A stretch of 56,841 nt of DNA from a virus, in the IMG/VR virus record IMGVR_UViG_3300046455_000283, positions 1-56,841 of that record. One strand, given 5' to 3'. This document shows, in pieces, positions 1 to 8,212 of the stretch (position 1 is the first letter of the stretch; every line of letters starts with the position of its first letter). The position numbers and the translations under genes are program-made. The notes below the pieces were generated by a model that ran no database searches, was not told where the DNA came from, and was given only the letters and a program-made list of their open reading frames with translations.

Positions 1-2243
1 GGTGGGGCATGTTCGATGCTACGGATGGTATCGTCGGGGGTACCACTGCGGGTACTCCTTACGTCAACGCGTACACAGTCCATGCATACACTACGGCCGC
101 TGGGTTGCCTACCCAGTTAGACTTCGAGAATCAACTCATGCACGCAGGTACTAAACTGCCTGGAGTCGGTGACCCTGCGGTGTGGGGAGTTAATGCCAAT
201 GGTGTATCCAATGGTTATAGCTTCTGGGATGACATCATCAAGGTCAAAGACTCAGGATGGGCTACGAAGAAGATCTGGGATACAGAGTTTGGTGAACTTA
301 GCGATGTTAACTATGCTAACTTCAACCCCTGGACTGAGCAGATCATGGCTGACCATCTCCGGATCGAAGTAAATCAATGGAACAGTTACTCCTTTGCTGG
401 ACCAAAAATCTACTATAACCTTCGAGATGACCAATCGTCAGGCAACGATGTCTGGACAGCTCATGGCGGTTTGTATCACCCTGACTTGACTCCTAAGCCT
501 CAACCTCTGGCGCAATTTCAGGCTCTCTCAGGCATGCCTGATGTAGACCCACCGACTGTAGTCATTGCGGTGATTGGGCCAGCATCTCCTCCCATTCCAG
601 ATCAAGTAGTTAGTGGTTCAGTACTCCTCTCTTCTACTGCATCAGACAATATTACTGATTATACTCAACTGACCGTAAAGTACTACCTCGATGGAGTGTA
701 CTTAGCTGATGCCTTCAATGCTGGTGGGTATGGTTTTATCTACACTTGGAATACCGTTGGTGTCTCAAATGGATCCCACACCCTTACAGCGAAGTGCACT
801 GACCTCGCGTTGAATGTGGGTACTTCTGCTAGTTACATAGTCAATGTCCAAAACGGTGCCACTGACATTACCCTCCCCACCTGTTCTTGGGTTTCTATTG
901 GAGGACAAAGTCCTACTAATGGATTGGCTATTGTTGGGTCTTCCGTTATTCTTGTAGCTTCAGTTGCAGATAACATCACTCCAACTGACCAACTCCTTGT
1001 TGAATTCTTTGCCGATGCCATTAAGATAGGACAAGCAGTTCCTCCTTTCCCCGGAGGGCAGGCTACCTATACTTGGGACAGTACCTTAGTACCCAATGGA
1101 AGTTATAGCTTGGTAGCCCGTGCTACTGACCAAGCGAAGAATGTCCGTAATAGTACTACGGTCTCAACCTACATCAACAACTCAGTAGTTAAAGTTCCAG
1201 TTCCTTCTCAAGTCATGGACCTTACTCGGACTGATAGCAATGATGCTACACTCCCTCGACCTTTCGTGATGGGTCGATCTCGTAAGGATAAGCGGAATGG
1301 AACTGCTCGTCCAGTCATTATCTGTCACCCCTATGGGGGTCTGGGCTGGAACATCATGCACGAGAATACTGGGTTTGACTCTCTAGTCCTTCGTCCCATT
1401 GTTAGCGCAGGTTATGCGGCTATCTGCGCTCGGTGTGGTGATGGCAACTTGGCAGTCCCCAGCGGTGGACAATGGGGAAATGATACTGGGATTGCTTCGA
1501 TGGCTAGTGCTCGTTCTTACCTTCAGAATGCAACTAAGGGAGCAGCTCGACCAGGAAAGATTGCCATCGTTTGTTTCTCCATGGGAGGAGCTACTTCTTG
1601 GAACTATGCTCGTAGCCTTGGTGCTGGGGTAGTTGCTGGGATTATTGGGATCGATGCTTGTACCGATCTTACTTGGGATCGAGGAACTGACCAAGAGCAC
1701 TGGAAGGGTGCAACTGCAGCTGCGGGTGGAACTACTACGATAGTTAAATCTACCGGAGGCTTTAGTTCCTACATGGTTGGTTGGACCATTCCCCGTAATA
1801 GCGGTAATGTAACCATCACGGCGTTTACTTCAGCGACTCAAGTGTCAGTTACTCCTCCAATGCCTACTGCAGTTACAGCCGGTGAGATACTTAACTTGGT
1901 ACCTGCTGATGGTAAGGGGTTGTTCTACCAGAACATCAATCAAGCCTACGGTGGTAATGGAGCAGAACCCGATGGAGTGATGAACGATGCAGCCTGGAAT
2001 GCGATCAAGACAACCCGAGACCCCTCACTCATGGTGGATTCAAGAGCTTTCATGCTTGACATTCCCTGGTTCGCTTCCTATGGAGAGCAAGATATCTTTA
2101 CAGGGGGTTCGACGCAGCAAAAGAAGTTGGGAAATAAACTCCACACAGTAAGGTACTCGATCGACCCAGCTGGAGTTCATGGTGGGATCTACTGCAAGCC
2201 AGAAGACCTTATCGCATTTCTTGATGGATTGGACTGGGGTTGA
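1..2243 (+). CDS. Tail protein, C-terminal 747 codons: glycosidase end, Ig-like domains, esterase (partial)
   Basis: This is the rest of the gene that begins at 56080; joined, it encodes 940 residues. The first part completes a clan GH-A-like glycosidase barrel: the motif WDTEFGE supplies the probable nucleophile Glu, paired with the NEP acid/base Glu encoded at the other window end. Two Ig-like domains follow, each ending in a 'NGSHTLTAKCTD' or 'NGSYSLVARATD' strand pair. The C-terminal third is an alpha/beta-hydrolase: CFSMGG holds the nucleophile Ser, and GEQD and GVHGG offer the Asp and His. It probably attacks cell-envelope glycan and ester-linked groups at the tail tip. The stop overlaps the TTG start of the hub gene. 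Domain calls are from motifs; substrates are unknown. Confidence 0.8.
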   Translation, partial: WGMFDATDGIVGGTTAGTPYVNAYTVHAYTTAAGLPTQLDFENQLMHAGTKLPGVGDPAVWGVNANGVSNGYSFWDDIIKVKDSGWATKKIWDTEFGELSDVNYANFNPWTEQIMADHLRIEVNQWNSYSFAGPKIYYNLRDDQSSGNDVWTAHGGLYHPDLTPKPQPLAQFQALSGMPDVDPPTVVIAVIGPASPPIPDQVVSGSVLLSSTASDNITDYTQLTVKYYLDGVYLADAFNAGGYGFIYTWNTVGVSNGSHTLTAKCTDLALNVGTSASYIVNVQNGATDITLPTCSWVSIGGQSPTNGLAIVGSSVILVASVADNITPTDQLLVEFFADAIKIGQAVPPFPGGQATYTWDSTLVPNGSYSLVARATDQAKNVRNSTTVSTYINNSVVKVPVPSQVMDLTRTDSNDATLPRPFVMGRSRKDKRNGTARPVIICHPYGGLGWNIMHENTGFDSLVLRPIVSAGYAAICARCGDGNLAVPSGGQWGNDTGIASMASARSYLQNATKGAARPGKIAIVCFSMGGATSWNYARSLGAGVVAGIIGIDACTDLTWDRGTDQEHWKGATAAAGGTTTIVKSTGGFSSYMVGWTIPRNSGNVTITAFTSATQVSVTPPMPTAVTAGEILNLVPADGKGLFYQNINQAYGGNGAEPDGVMNDAAWNAIKTTRDPSLMVDSRAFMLDIPWFASYGEQDIFTGGSTQQKKLGNKLHTVRYSIDPAGVHGGIYCKPEDLIAFLDGLDWG

Positions 2244-3451
2244 GTTACTACGACGATCATAAGCTGTTCGATGACCACGTCCCATATGACCCTGGTGCTG
2301 GAGCAGCTCCGAAGTATATTGCCGAGGACTTAGAGACAGATAAACTTCGGTATCTCTTCTACGGTCTTCTGGATAATCGGATCCTTGCCGAGCTTCCTAT
2401 TTCTAAGCCTCGTTTTGCTTCGAAGTTCAAGGATAGCGGAAACTTCAGCGGAGCAGTTATCCTGGGTGACGAGCGCCTGGCGAAGCTCGATGTTCTTGGA
2501 GCAACAATTCCTGAGCGCACTGCAGTCTTCATCGACTTCGGTGGTCAATTGGTGTGGGGTGGGATTATCTGGGGTCGAACTTATAACTCAGATACTAAAG
2601 AGTTAGGTCTCAGTGCTGATGAGTTCGGGTCTTTCTACGAGCGGATGTACATCGACACAAACCGAGTCTATACTAATGTCGATCAGATGGATATTGCTCG
2701 GGGGATTGTCATTGATGTCCAGCAAGATAAGGGCAAGGCTGCTGACATTGGAGTAATCGACAATGGCGAAACTTCTACTCGTACTCGTAAGCGGACCTAC
2801 CACAACTATGACTTCAAGCAAGTCTGGTCAGCTCTGAAGCAACTGTCAAATGTCCGAGATGGGTTTGACTTTAGTTTCGATGTCCGGTGGGGGGTCTTCA
2901 ATCAGCCTGAGAAAGTACTGAGTCTTCACTACCCCTTCCGAGGTCAAACCGGTGATGAGACTAACCTGTTGTTTGACTTTCCCGGAAATATTTCTAAGTA
3001 CGAGTTTCCAGAGGATTCTTCAGACAATGCTATGAAGACCACTGCAATCGGGTCAGGAGAAGGACCAGCTCAGATCACAGCGACTGCGATTAACCAGGCC
3101 TACATCAGTGCCGGTTACCCCCAAACTGAGACCACCTACTCCTACAAGGATATCATTGAACAGGATACCTTGCAAGGCCATGCCTTTGCTGACCTGGATC
3201 ATGTCTCAGACCGCTTTGAAGATCTGAAGATTACAGTGCCTCTCTTAGGTGACCCTCGCTTCGGAACTTATATCACTGGGGATGAAGCTCTAGTTCGTAT
3301 TGTTGATGAGCGATTCCCTCAAGGGTTACTTGGAGCAGACGGTAACCCCCTCTCGGAATCAGGAGATGCGTTTATGAGGATCATGGGTTGGGAAGTAGAT
3401 CCAACTGCTAACCAAGTAACCATCGAGTTGGCGTCGCCGGTGGTCCGATGA
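2240..3451 (+). CDS. Minor tail / tail hub protein
   Basis: A 403-residue protein starting at TTG that overlaps the preceding stop. Its beta-rich sequence, with 'FIDFGGQLVWGGIIWGR' near the N-terminus and 'DGFDFSFDVRW' mid-protein, resembles the hub or minor-tail proteins that actinophages place after the distal tail protein. It has no signal peptide and no membrane segment. The 4-nt overlaps on both sides point to translational coupling within the late operon. The family call rests on sequence style and position, so 'hub' is an inference. Confidence 0.6.
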   Translation: MSYYDDHKLFDDHVPYDPGAGAAPKYIAEDLETDKLRYLFYGLLDNRILAELPISKPRFASKFKDSGNFSGAVILGDERLAKLDVLGATIPERTAVFIDFGGQLVWGGIIWGRTYNSDTKELGLSADEFGSFYERMYIDTNRVYTNVDQMDIARGIVIDVQQDKGKAADIGVIDNGETSTRTRKRTYHNYDFKQVWSALKQLSNVRDGFDFSFDVRWGVFNQPEKVLSLHYPFRGQTGDETNLLFDFPGNISKYEFPEDSSDNAMKTTAIGSGEGPAQITATAINQAYISAGYPQTETTYSYKDIIEQDTLQGHAFADLDHVSDRFEDLKITVPLLGDPRFGTYITGDEALVRIVDERFPQGLLGADGNPLSESGDAFMRIMGWEVDPTANQVTIELASPVVR

Positions 3452-3903
3452 CTAATCTCCACAACGACCTTGAAGAACTCTTCGACCGAGTACGTACCCT
3501 CGAGACTACCAGGCGTCTTGGTTCGGTTGACGATAGTGGACTTGCGTTTACAACTGCCTTACTTCTTGACACCGTTGATCAAGTTCACACTGGGACCAAC
3601 ATTACGGTTGGAGTAACCTCGATCGTTGATCCTGCCGAGTCCTTCTTGACTTATGGGTTTGTTGGTGTGGATACGAGTATCGCTGTTCACACCATCACGG
3701 TGCCTTTGATCGCCAATCTAACACGAGCTACTCGTTTAACTGTCAAGGACATCACAGGGAATGCCTCGACTTTCAATATCACCGTTGCCCCCACCGGAGG
3801 TGACACGATCGATGGTTCGGTAAGTAGACTCATATCTACTAACCGGGGTTATGTGACCATCGTACCAAGGCTTGGTCAAAGTGACTGGGCTGTTATCAGT
3901 TAG
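3448..3903 (+). CDS. Minor tail protein
   Basis: A 151-residue protein whose start overlaps the hub stop by 4 nt. Residues 1-25 form an acidic amphipathic helix (DLEELFDRVRTLETT) that could trimerise; the rest is beta-rich with repeated short Thr/Val strands. This shape, a short coiled coil followed by a beta tip, is usual for small tail-tip or fibre proteins of actinophages. No enzyme motif is visible. Confidence 0.5.
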   Translation: MTNLHNDLEELFDRVRTLETTRRLGSVDDSGLAFTTALLLDTVDQVHTGTNITVGVTSIVDPAESFLTYGFVGVDTSIAVHTITVPLIANLTRATRLTVKDITGNASTFNITVAPTGGDTIDGSVSRLISTNRGYVTIVPRLGQSDWAVIS

Positions 3904-3910
3904 GAGTAAC

Positions 3911-4216
3911 ATGGATATTCCCGTGACGCTTCTGGCCGTGACCCTGGTCTACGGCATTGTGAAGTGGCTGAATGAGATCATCAACATCCCATCTCAGCTG
4001 AAGATTCCGCTTGCCGTGGTGATCAGCATTGGGAGTTTGTTCCTGATGCAGGCAACCGACTGGTCAGCTCAGCAAGAGTTCTTCGGCCGCAATCTCGACA
4101 CCATGAACAACGGCAGTGTAGTCGTCGCTGCCATCATTCTTGCGTTCGGTGCGGTGGGTTTGGACACCGTTTTCAAGACGGTCCGCAATGTCGGGGAGAA
4201 CGATCCCACGACTTGA
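3911..4216 (+). CDS. Holin-like membrane protein
   Basis: A 101-residue protein with a good ribosome site (GGAGT, 4 nt before ATG). It has about three hydrophobic segments (roughly residues 3-18, 28-46 and 68-88) and a hydrophilic C-terminus ending in NDPTT. It is the last rightward late gene, just before the convergent terminators. Size, topology and position fit a phage holin. The endolysin is far upstream in the same operon, and other small membrane proteins lie beside it, so which one is the functional holin is open. Confidence 0.6.
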   Translation: MDIPVTLLAVTLVYGIVKWLNEIINIPSQLKIPLAVVISIGSLFLMQATDWSAQQEFFGRNLDTMNNGSVVVAAIILAFGAVGLDTVFKTVRNVGENDPTT

Positions 4217-4220
4217 TCGG

Positions 4221-4307
4221 AGCTGGGGCTAAAAAACTTCAGCTCGGTCCCAGCTACAACAATCGCCCGTACCTGGAGAAATTGCTCATCATCTCTGGGT
4301 ACGGGCG
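4221..4307. terminator. Paired inverted repeats between convergent operons
   Basis: Two inverted repeats sit where the rightward late genes meet the leftward early genes. The first pairs AGCTGGG with CCCAGCT around an A-rich loop. The second is a perfect 10-bp repeat, CGCCCGTACC with GGTACGGGCG, around a 24-nt loop. Neither has a classic T-tract. Placement suggests a bidirectional terminator. Confidence 0.5.
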
Positions 4308-4423
4308 GTGTTGTGTGTCGATCGCAATGATCATGCATCGAGCGCAAAGGTTAAAGCGAGAGCGTTCCTATTGCGTCCCTAATCGACGGGATGACTCGAT
4401 GCGATATTTCGATCAATCATGCA

Positions 4424-4723
4424 TTACATGCCGAGCAGGGAATCGATCGTAGTTAACAGCGAAAGGGCTTGCGGAACTGAATAAGCCACGATCACCTTCC
4501 CTCCGGCTGCGTCGATCTGCTCGTGCACGAACTCTTGACGAGGGGACACCCTACCTCCAGGCATCTTAGTTTCCACACCAATGAAGTACCCTCGGTAGCA
4601 ACCGGCGATGTCGGGGAGTCCAGCCATCATGTGTGAGTTGCCATGATTCTTCCACACAAACGCACCACGAGCCCTCAGTGCATCCATGATCTTGCGAGAA
4701 AGCTTAGCTTCCGCCTGAGCCAT
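4424..4723 (-). CDS. VRR-NUC-type endonuclease
   Basis: A 99-residue PD-(D/E)XK nuclease of the VRR-NUC type. GLPD (D38) and ETK (E51, K53) form the catalytic core, followed by 'SPRQ' and an AAGG turn typical of the family. The ATG is preferred over an upstream GTG because a purine-rich site (GAAGAAG) lies just before it. The family acts on structured DNA such as Holliday junctions or flaps. It is the last gene of the SSB operon and overlaps the preceding gene by 20 nt. Confidence 0.8.
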   Translation of the reverse strand: MAQAEAKLSRKIMDALRARGAFVWKNHGNSHMMAGLPDIAGCYRGYFIGVETKMPGGRVSPRQEFVHEQIDAAGGKVIVAYSVPQALSLLTTIDSLLGM

Positions 4724-4913
4724 CGTGATCTTCTTCCATGATCTCAACACCAGGATTTAGCGTAGTAGCCGCATCGACCGCAGCTGACTTATTCTCGTAG
4801 CCTTGGTTGAGTGATCCACTTACTTTGTCACCAGTGTTTCGGTCCATCCTCACCCAGTCGAATTTGCCATCGACTCGGCGCTGAATAACTACGAAGTCGT
4901 TATCGGGGTTCAT
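4704..4913 (-). CDS. Small DUF1508-like protein
   Basis: A 69-residue protein. Residues 14-55 (GKFDWVRMDRNTGD, then GYENKSAA) match the pattern of the DUF1508/YegP fold, a small alpha-beta domain of unknown function. It ends in an acidic tail. It sits in an overlapping run of small genes after the SSB-like gene. The fold call is tentative. Confidence 0.55.
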   Translation of the reverse strand: MNPDNDFVVIQRRVDGKFDWVRMDRNTGDKVSGSLNQGYENKSAAVDAATTLNPGVEIMEEDHDGSGGS

Positions 4914-5211
4914 TGGTTTCTCCTATCAGCCCGGTAACCCGAGCAGTTGGATGGTTATCCTTAGCTTTTTGGAGTTCGGCTTGGGTAGCCTTGATGATGT
5001 CGATGGCCTTACGGATTCGCCCAGCGTGCGCTGCGTTATCCTGAGAGTCATAGGGCTCAAGCGTATAGGTAATGCCCCCGCTGATCATGACCTGGACCTT
5101 AGGGCGCTGGGCGAAGCGATAGTAAAGCTCCTTCTGAAGATCGCCAGTCATCTGCATAAGCGAGGTGATGTCTTCCGCTGGGACGTGGAAACTAAGAACT
5201 GCAGTCTTCAT
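4900..5211 (-). CDS. Hypothetical protein
   Basis: A 103-residue soluble protein that I do not recognise. It starts with a beta strand (TAVLSFHVP) and then has amphipathic helices, including a charged one near residues 60-85. It overlaps both neighbours by 4-14 nt, so it is translated as part of the SSB operon. Confidence 0.6.
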   Translation of the reverse strand: MKTAVLSFHVPAEDITSLMQMTGDLQKELYYRFAQRPKVQVMISGGITYTLEPYDSQDNAAHAGRIRKAIDIIKATQAELQKAKDNHPTARVTGLIGETNEPR

Positions 5212-5453
5212 GCTCTGGGCGCCCTTCCTATCGGTGGTAGGGATTTGTGGCCATCGTTCACTAAGTCCTTGATCAACAGACCAGTAGTTGCTGGGCTGAT
5301 CGGGGCATCTCGGTACCTATGCCAGATACGATCAGCGATCAGAGCGGCATGTGTGGGATTGTTCTTGGCTGGTTGAGCCTCTAGCGCAAGAGCAGCCATA
5401 AGCTGTCGGACTAGAGGAAGATGGTTTTGGTCGATACTAGAATATCGTCCCAT
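5208..5453 (-). CDS. Hypothetical protein
   Basis: An 81-residue, mainly helical, basic protein of unknown function. A strong ribosome site (AGGAGG) precedes the ATG. It is the first gene after the long hairpin that follows the SSB-like gene, so its mRNA level may be set by that hairpin. Confidence 0.6.
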   Translation of the reverse strand: MGRYSSIDQNHLPLVRQLMAALALEAQPAKNNPTHAALIADRIWHRYRDAPISPATTGLLIKDLVNDGHKSLPPIGRAPRA

Positions 5454-5469
5454 GGAACCTCCTAAAGAT

Positions 5470-5523
5470 GAGTGCCCCGGTCACCGAACCGACCGAGGAG
5501 GAAGATGCGATGCCGGGGCACTC
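5470..5523 (-). terminator. Perfect 11-bp inverted repeat after the SSB-like gene
   Basis: GAGTGCCCCGG and CCGGGGCACTC pair perfectly around a 32-nt loop. It lies between the SSB-like gene and the next gene of the same operon. There is no T-tract, so it may attenuate read-through or protect the upstream mRNA 3' end rather than end transcription fully. Confidence 0.5.
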
Positions 5524-5538
5524 AGATGGGTAGGGTGA

Positions 5539-6051
5539 TCAGACGTCGGAGATATCGATCTCGTCCATGTCCTCGTCAGCCAGAGCAACCTTCTTGCCCT
5601 TCTTCTTCTTCTTTTTCTTGGGTGCCTCCTCAACGCCCTCGTCGTCATCCATGTCGATGTCGCCGTCCAGGTCGCTGAGCGGGAAGGTTGCTGCGATGGT
5701 GCTCTGTTGTTTGTTGTCGTACTCATCGTCCTCGAGAGTAACGGCAATTTCCTTGCCCACCACCGTAGAAGGATCGAGCTGAACTCGTTTCTTCGGGATG
5801 TTGACCCCTGCGGCGGCCCAGAGTTGGCGAATCTTCCAGAGCTCGTTCTCTCCGAAGCCGCAGTACAGAGGATAGCTGCCAGTCTTCACTGAGATCGTGA
5901 AGAGCCACATCTTCTTCTTCTTGTTGTCCTTCTTGGTGACGTTCTCGACCTTTGTGATCTTGGCCTTGTAGTCACCTTCCGGTTGACGCTTCTTGTTGAA
6001 CCTTCCCCCGCCCTCTTTGACGTTAGAAAAATCCAGAGTTTCAGTTGCCAT
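5539..6051 (-). CDS. Single-strand DNA-binding protein-like
   Basis: A 170-residue protein. Residues 1-110 form a beta-rich core beginning 'LDFSNVKEGGGRFN', an opening shared by actinophage SSB/DUF669-like proteins, with many Lys and aromatic residues. Then comes a Lys-rich linker and a very acidic C-terminal tail (DEDMDEIDISDV), the usual SSB hallmark for recruiting partners. It is expressed from its own promoter with ribosome site AAAGGAG. It probably coats ssDNA for the polymerase and the Sak4-like recombinase next door. SSB function is inferred from tail and context. Confidence 0.7.
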   Translation of the reverse strand: MATETLDFSNVKEGGGRFNKKRQPEGDYKAKITKVENVTKKDNKKKKMWLFTISVKTGSYPLYCGFGENELWKIRQLWAAAGVNIPKKRVQLDPSTVVGKEIAVTLEDDEYDNKQQSTIAATFPLSDLDGDIDMDDDEGVEEAPKKKKKKKGKKVALADEDMDEIDISDV

Positions 6052-6080
6052 GTTGCTCCTTTGTGTCGGTCGTGCAATGG

Positions 6081-6109
6081 ATACTATATTATCTTCGATC
6101 CTCGGTCAA
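6081..6109 (-). promoter_or_regulatory. Promoter of the SSB operon
   Basis: On the minus strand: TTGACC, 17-nt spacer, TAGTAT. The predicted transcript has a leader of about 24 nt carrying AAAGGAG before the SSB-like ATG. Confidence 0.7.
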
Positions 6110-6124
6110 TATCTCCTGTTCTCG

Positions 6125-6940
6125 TCATTCCCCAAGCATCAAGGCTTCGAGTTTGGGGATAGTCGGGTTTTTGACAACGTCCGGCATCTTGAAGTCACTC
6201 CTAGCGCCGGTATCATATCGCTCGTGGATACCGATCTGAAGGCGTCGCTGCGGCAGCATTTCATCCAGAGTCCCCTTCTTAGGAACTCGAACTACATAGA
6301 GCCGGCCAATGACATCGACTACCGAGTAGACTGCTGCTCGGACTGCATTGGGAAGGTCAGCGACATAGTAACTACTCTCGTCGTCGCTATCCTCGTCACC
6401 ATTGCTGGCAGTAAGCAACCTCTCCTGAGAAGTGTATACCACACCCATCGGGAGTGAGTGGAAGTTCAGCAGCATCTGCTTCATCAGTTCGCCGGACTTG
6501 CCATAGTCGCTTCGTTGGACAAAGCCAGGTTTCCGATCAAGGTTGCGCTCTTCTTCCTGACTCATTACATAGCGTAAAGCCATGCTGTTCATGCGGGTGC
6601 ACCCATCGACTGAGAGATACTCGAAAGGAACATCCGTTTTACCAAGACCCAGGACCTTAGGGGAAAGCTCCCCCGTCCGCAAAGCTCCCCAAGCTTCCTG
6701 GATATCCTGCCACCTGGTGATTGGCCAGACATATGGATTCTTACTGACCATGGTGTCAGTGCCATGTTCTGGGTCGAGGACCAAGGTCTTCTCGATTCCA
6801 GCACTGACGCTGAGCCAGGTCTTCCCTTTCTTGTTCCGGGAATAGATCAACAACTTCCGTTGCTTGGCAGCATGTGTGGCTGGTCGCCCAACCTTCTTAG
6901 CTGCGAGGGCCAGATAGTCTGGCTCTTTAGCTCTTGCCAT
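6125..6940 (-). CDS. Sak4-like RecA-family recombinase
   Basis: A 271-residue AAA_24/Sak4-type ATPase. Its Walker A is YSRNKKGKT near residue 35, lacking the usual first Gly but keeping GKT. The segment around 'VPFEYLSVDGCTRM' supplies the Walker B Asp. Such proteins do single-strand annealing and strand exchange with the phage SSB, which is the next operon. The ATG has GGAGG 6 nt upstream and overlaps the stop of the small gene before it. Confidence 0.75.
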   Translation of the reverse strand: MARAKEPDYLALAAKKVGRPATHAAKQRKLLIYSRNKKGKTWLSVSAGIEKTLVLDPEHGTDTMVSKNPYVWPITRWQDIQEAWGALRTGELSPKVLGLGKTDVPFEYLSVDGCTRMNSMALRYVMSQEEERNLDRKPGFVQRSDYGKSGELMKQMLLNFHSLPMGVVYTSQERLLTASNGDEDSDDESSYYVADLPNAVRAAVYSVVDVIGRLYVVRVPKKGTLDEMLPQRRLQIGIHERYDTGARSDFKMPDVVKNPTIPKLEALMLGE

Positions 6941-7110
6941 TAAGTCCTCCAAGCCAAGATCATGGCCAGTCGATCGATCTCTTCTTGCTTCATGTCAAGC
7001 TCATCCGATATGTGTGGATCACCTGGATGACTCTCATCCCACAATCGACTAGCAGCAAAGCTCACGCATGCCGTTACTAAGTGATGGCGAGCTTCTTCCC
7101 TTACACCCAT
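6940..7110 (-). CDS. Small hypothetical protein (56 aa)
   Basis: A short gene with a strong ribosome site (AAAGGAGG) whose ATG shares a base with the stop of the nuclease gene, and whose stop shares a base with the Sak4-like ATG. The product is helical, with a 'DMKQEEIDRLAMILAW' C-terminal helix. No known family. The exact overlaps at both ends support it as real. Confidence 0.65.
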   Translation of the reverse strand: MGVREEARHHLVTACVSFAASRLWDESHPGDPHISDELDMKQEEIDRLAMILAWRT

Positions 7111-8156
7111 CAATCCTCCTTTTCTGGGTCTTTAGGATCATCGTAGTAATAATCCATTGGGTCTGCAGTGCTGAACCCTTGTCGTCGAAGCATGGTAGCT
7201 TCGCTCGAGATAAAGAGTTCGGCAGCGCAGAGTTGAGCGTAAGAGCATCGAAACTCGCAGTGACTGCCTGGGTTTCGCTCAGTGCTCTTACCAAACTTAT
7301 ACTTATCAAGTGCCCGAGCAGTACGAACTGCTTCCTTAGCGACTTCCTCAAGCATCTCTGGGCTCTTCTCCAACACATTGCGTCGGAAAAATGTGGATCG
7401 TTGCGGCTCACCGGGTACGAAGCGAAGACTCTTATGGTAAGCTAAGAGATCCGCATAGTCCTTCTTCTTAAATCCAGCGTCCTTGATGGCTTGGTTAAGG
7501 GTAGGATAATCGAAGTCAGTTACGGTCTTAGAGAACCGAGGGTGAGCTGTGTTGGCATACACTACGTTCGGTATGGTCGGTGCCTTGCGTCGTACATAGT
7601 TCCAGATAAACCCTTGTACGGGGAGGCCAGACTTAATTGCTGCCCATAGGTAGAGCGCAGACTGAGCATCGAGAATGCGGTACTGAGTGTTCGGTAACTT
7701 TCGGTTGAACTTATGGTCAACGATCCATAGTCCAAATTGATCCTCGATGATTAGGTCAACCTTGCCCCTGTAGATCATGCCATTCGGGAGCTCTACCTCG
7801 ATGGTATACTCAACCTCATGCACGATCCAGTGCTCGTTCTTATAGTGCCAGAGATAACTTTGCATCAGTCGTTTGGTCTCACCGGGAAGATCACCGATGC
7901 TGTCGCGTTCCTCGTCGAATAACTGGCCCCACTTGCCCAGCAACCGTTGATGTTCCTGCTCCCAGTCTCGACCATCGTAGTGTGCCTCGAGAAGAGAGTG
8001 ACCCCAGCTTCCCTGACGCAGAGGTTTACCAAGGTGCTTCGGCTTCAGTCGATCCACATACTTATACTCGAACTGCTTATGGCAAGTACGGAACCCACTG
8101 ATCATGGAGTGGGTAGCAATACTCAGATGGGACTCTGGGTCCACATATACAGGCAT
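7110..8156 (-). CDS. Cas4/RecB-like PD-(D/E)XK exonuclease with Fe-S cysteines
   Basis: A 348-residue nuclease. Its core motifs are 'GKVDLII' (catalytic Asp) and 'WIVDHKF' (D-x-K), preceded by 'GSWGHSLLEAHY' (catalytic His). A Cys in 'FRTCHKQF' and the cluster CEFRCSYAQLC near residue 308 fit the 4Fe-4S ring seen in Cas4/AddB-type nucleases. It probably resects DNA ends for recombination with the Sak4-like protein downstream, to which it is coupled through the 56-aa gene. The promoter lies in the 3' end of the polymerase gene. Confidence 0.8.
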   Translation of the reverse strand: MPVYVDPESHLSIATHSMISGFRTCHKQFEYKYVDRLKPKHLGKPLRQGSWGHSLLEAHYDGRDWEQEHQRLLGKWGQLFDEERDSIGDLPGETKRLMQSYLWHYKNEHWIVHEVEYTIEVELPNGMIYRGKVDLIIEDQFGLWIVDHKFNRKLPNTQYRILDAQSALYLWAAIKSGLPVQGFIWNYVRRKAPTIPNVVYANTAHPRFSKTVTDFDYPTLNQAIKDAGFKKKDYADLLAYHKSLRFVPGEPQRSTFFRRNVLEKSPEMLEEVAKEAVRTARALDKYKFGKSTERNPGSHCEFRCSYAQLCAAELFISSEATMLRRQGFSTADPMDYYYDDPKDPEKED

Positions 8157-8183
8157 TAGTTTCCTCGGTCGGTAAGCATGGCT

Positions 8184-8212
8184 ATCTTATCAGAACCCTC
8201 ATTCGATGTCAA
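8184..8212 (-). promoter_or_regulatory. Promoter of the Cas4-like/Sak4-like operon
   Basis: On the minus strand: TTGACA, 17 nt, TAAGAT. The -35 lies inside the last codons of the polymerase gene. A leader of about 27 nt has GAGGA before the nuclease ATG. Confidence 0.7.

Noticed and set aside
1-182. Defined direct terminal repeat of the virion genome
   Set aside because: A 182-bp overlap inside a coding gene, with a silent mismatch, is better explained by assembly of a circular or permuted genome; no evidence for physical ends.
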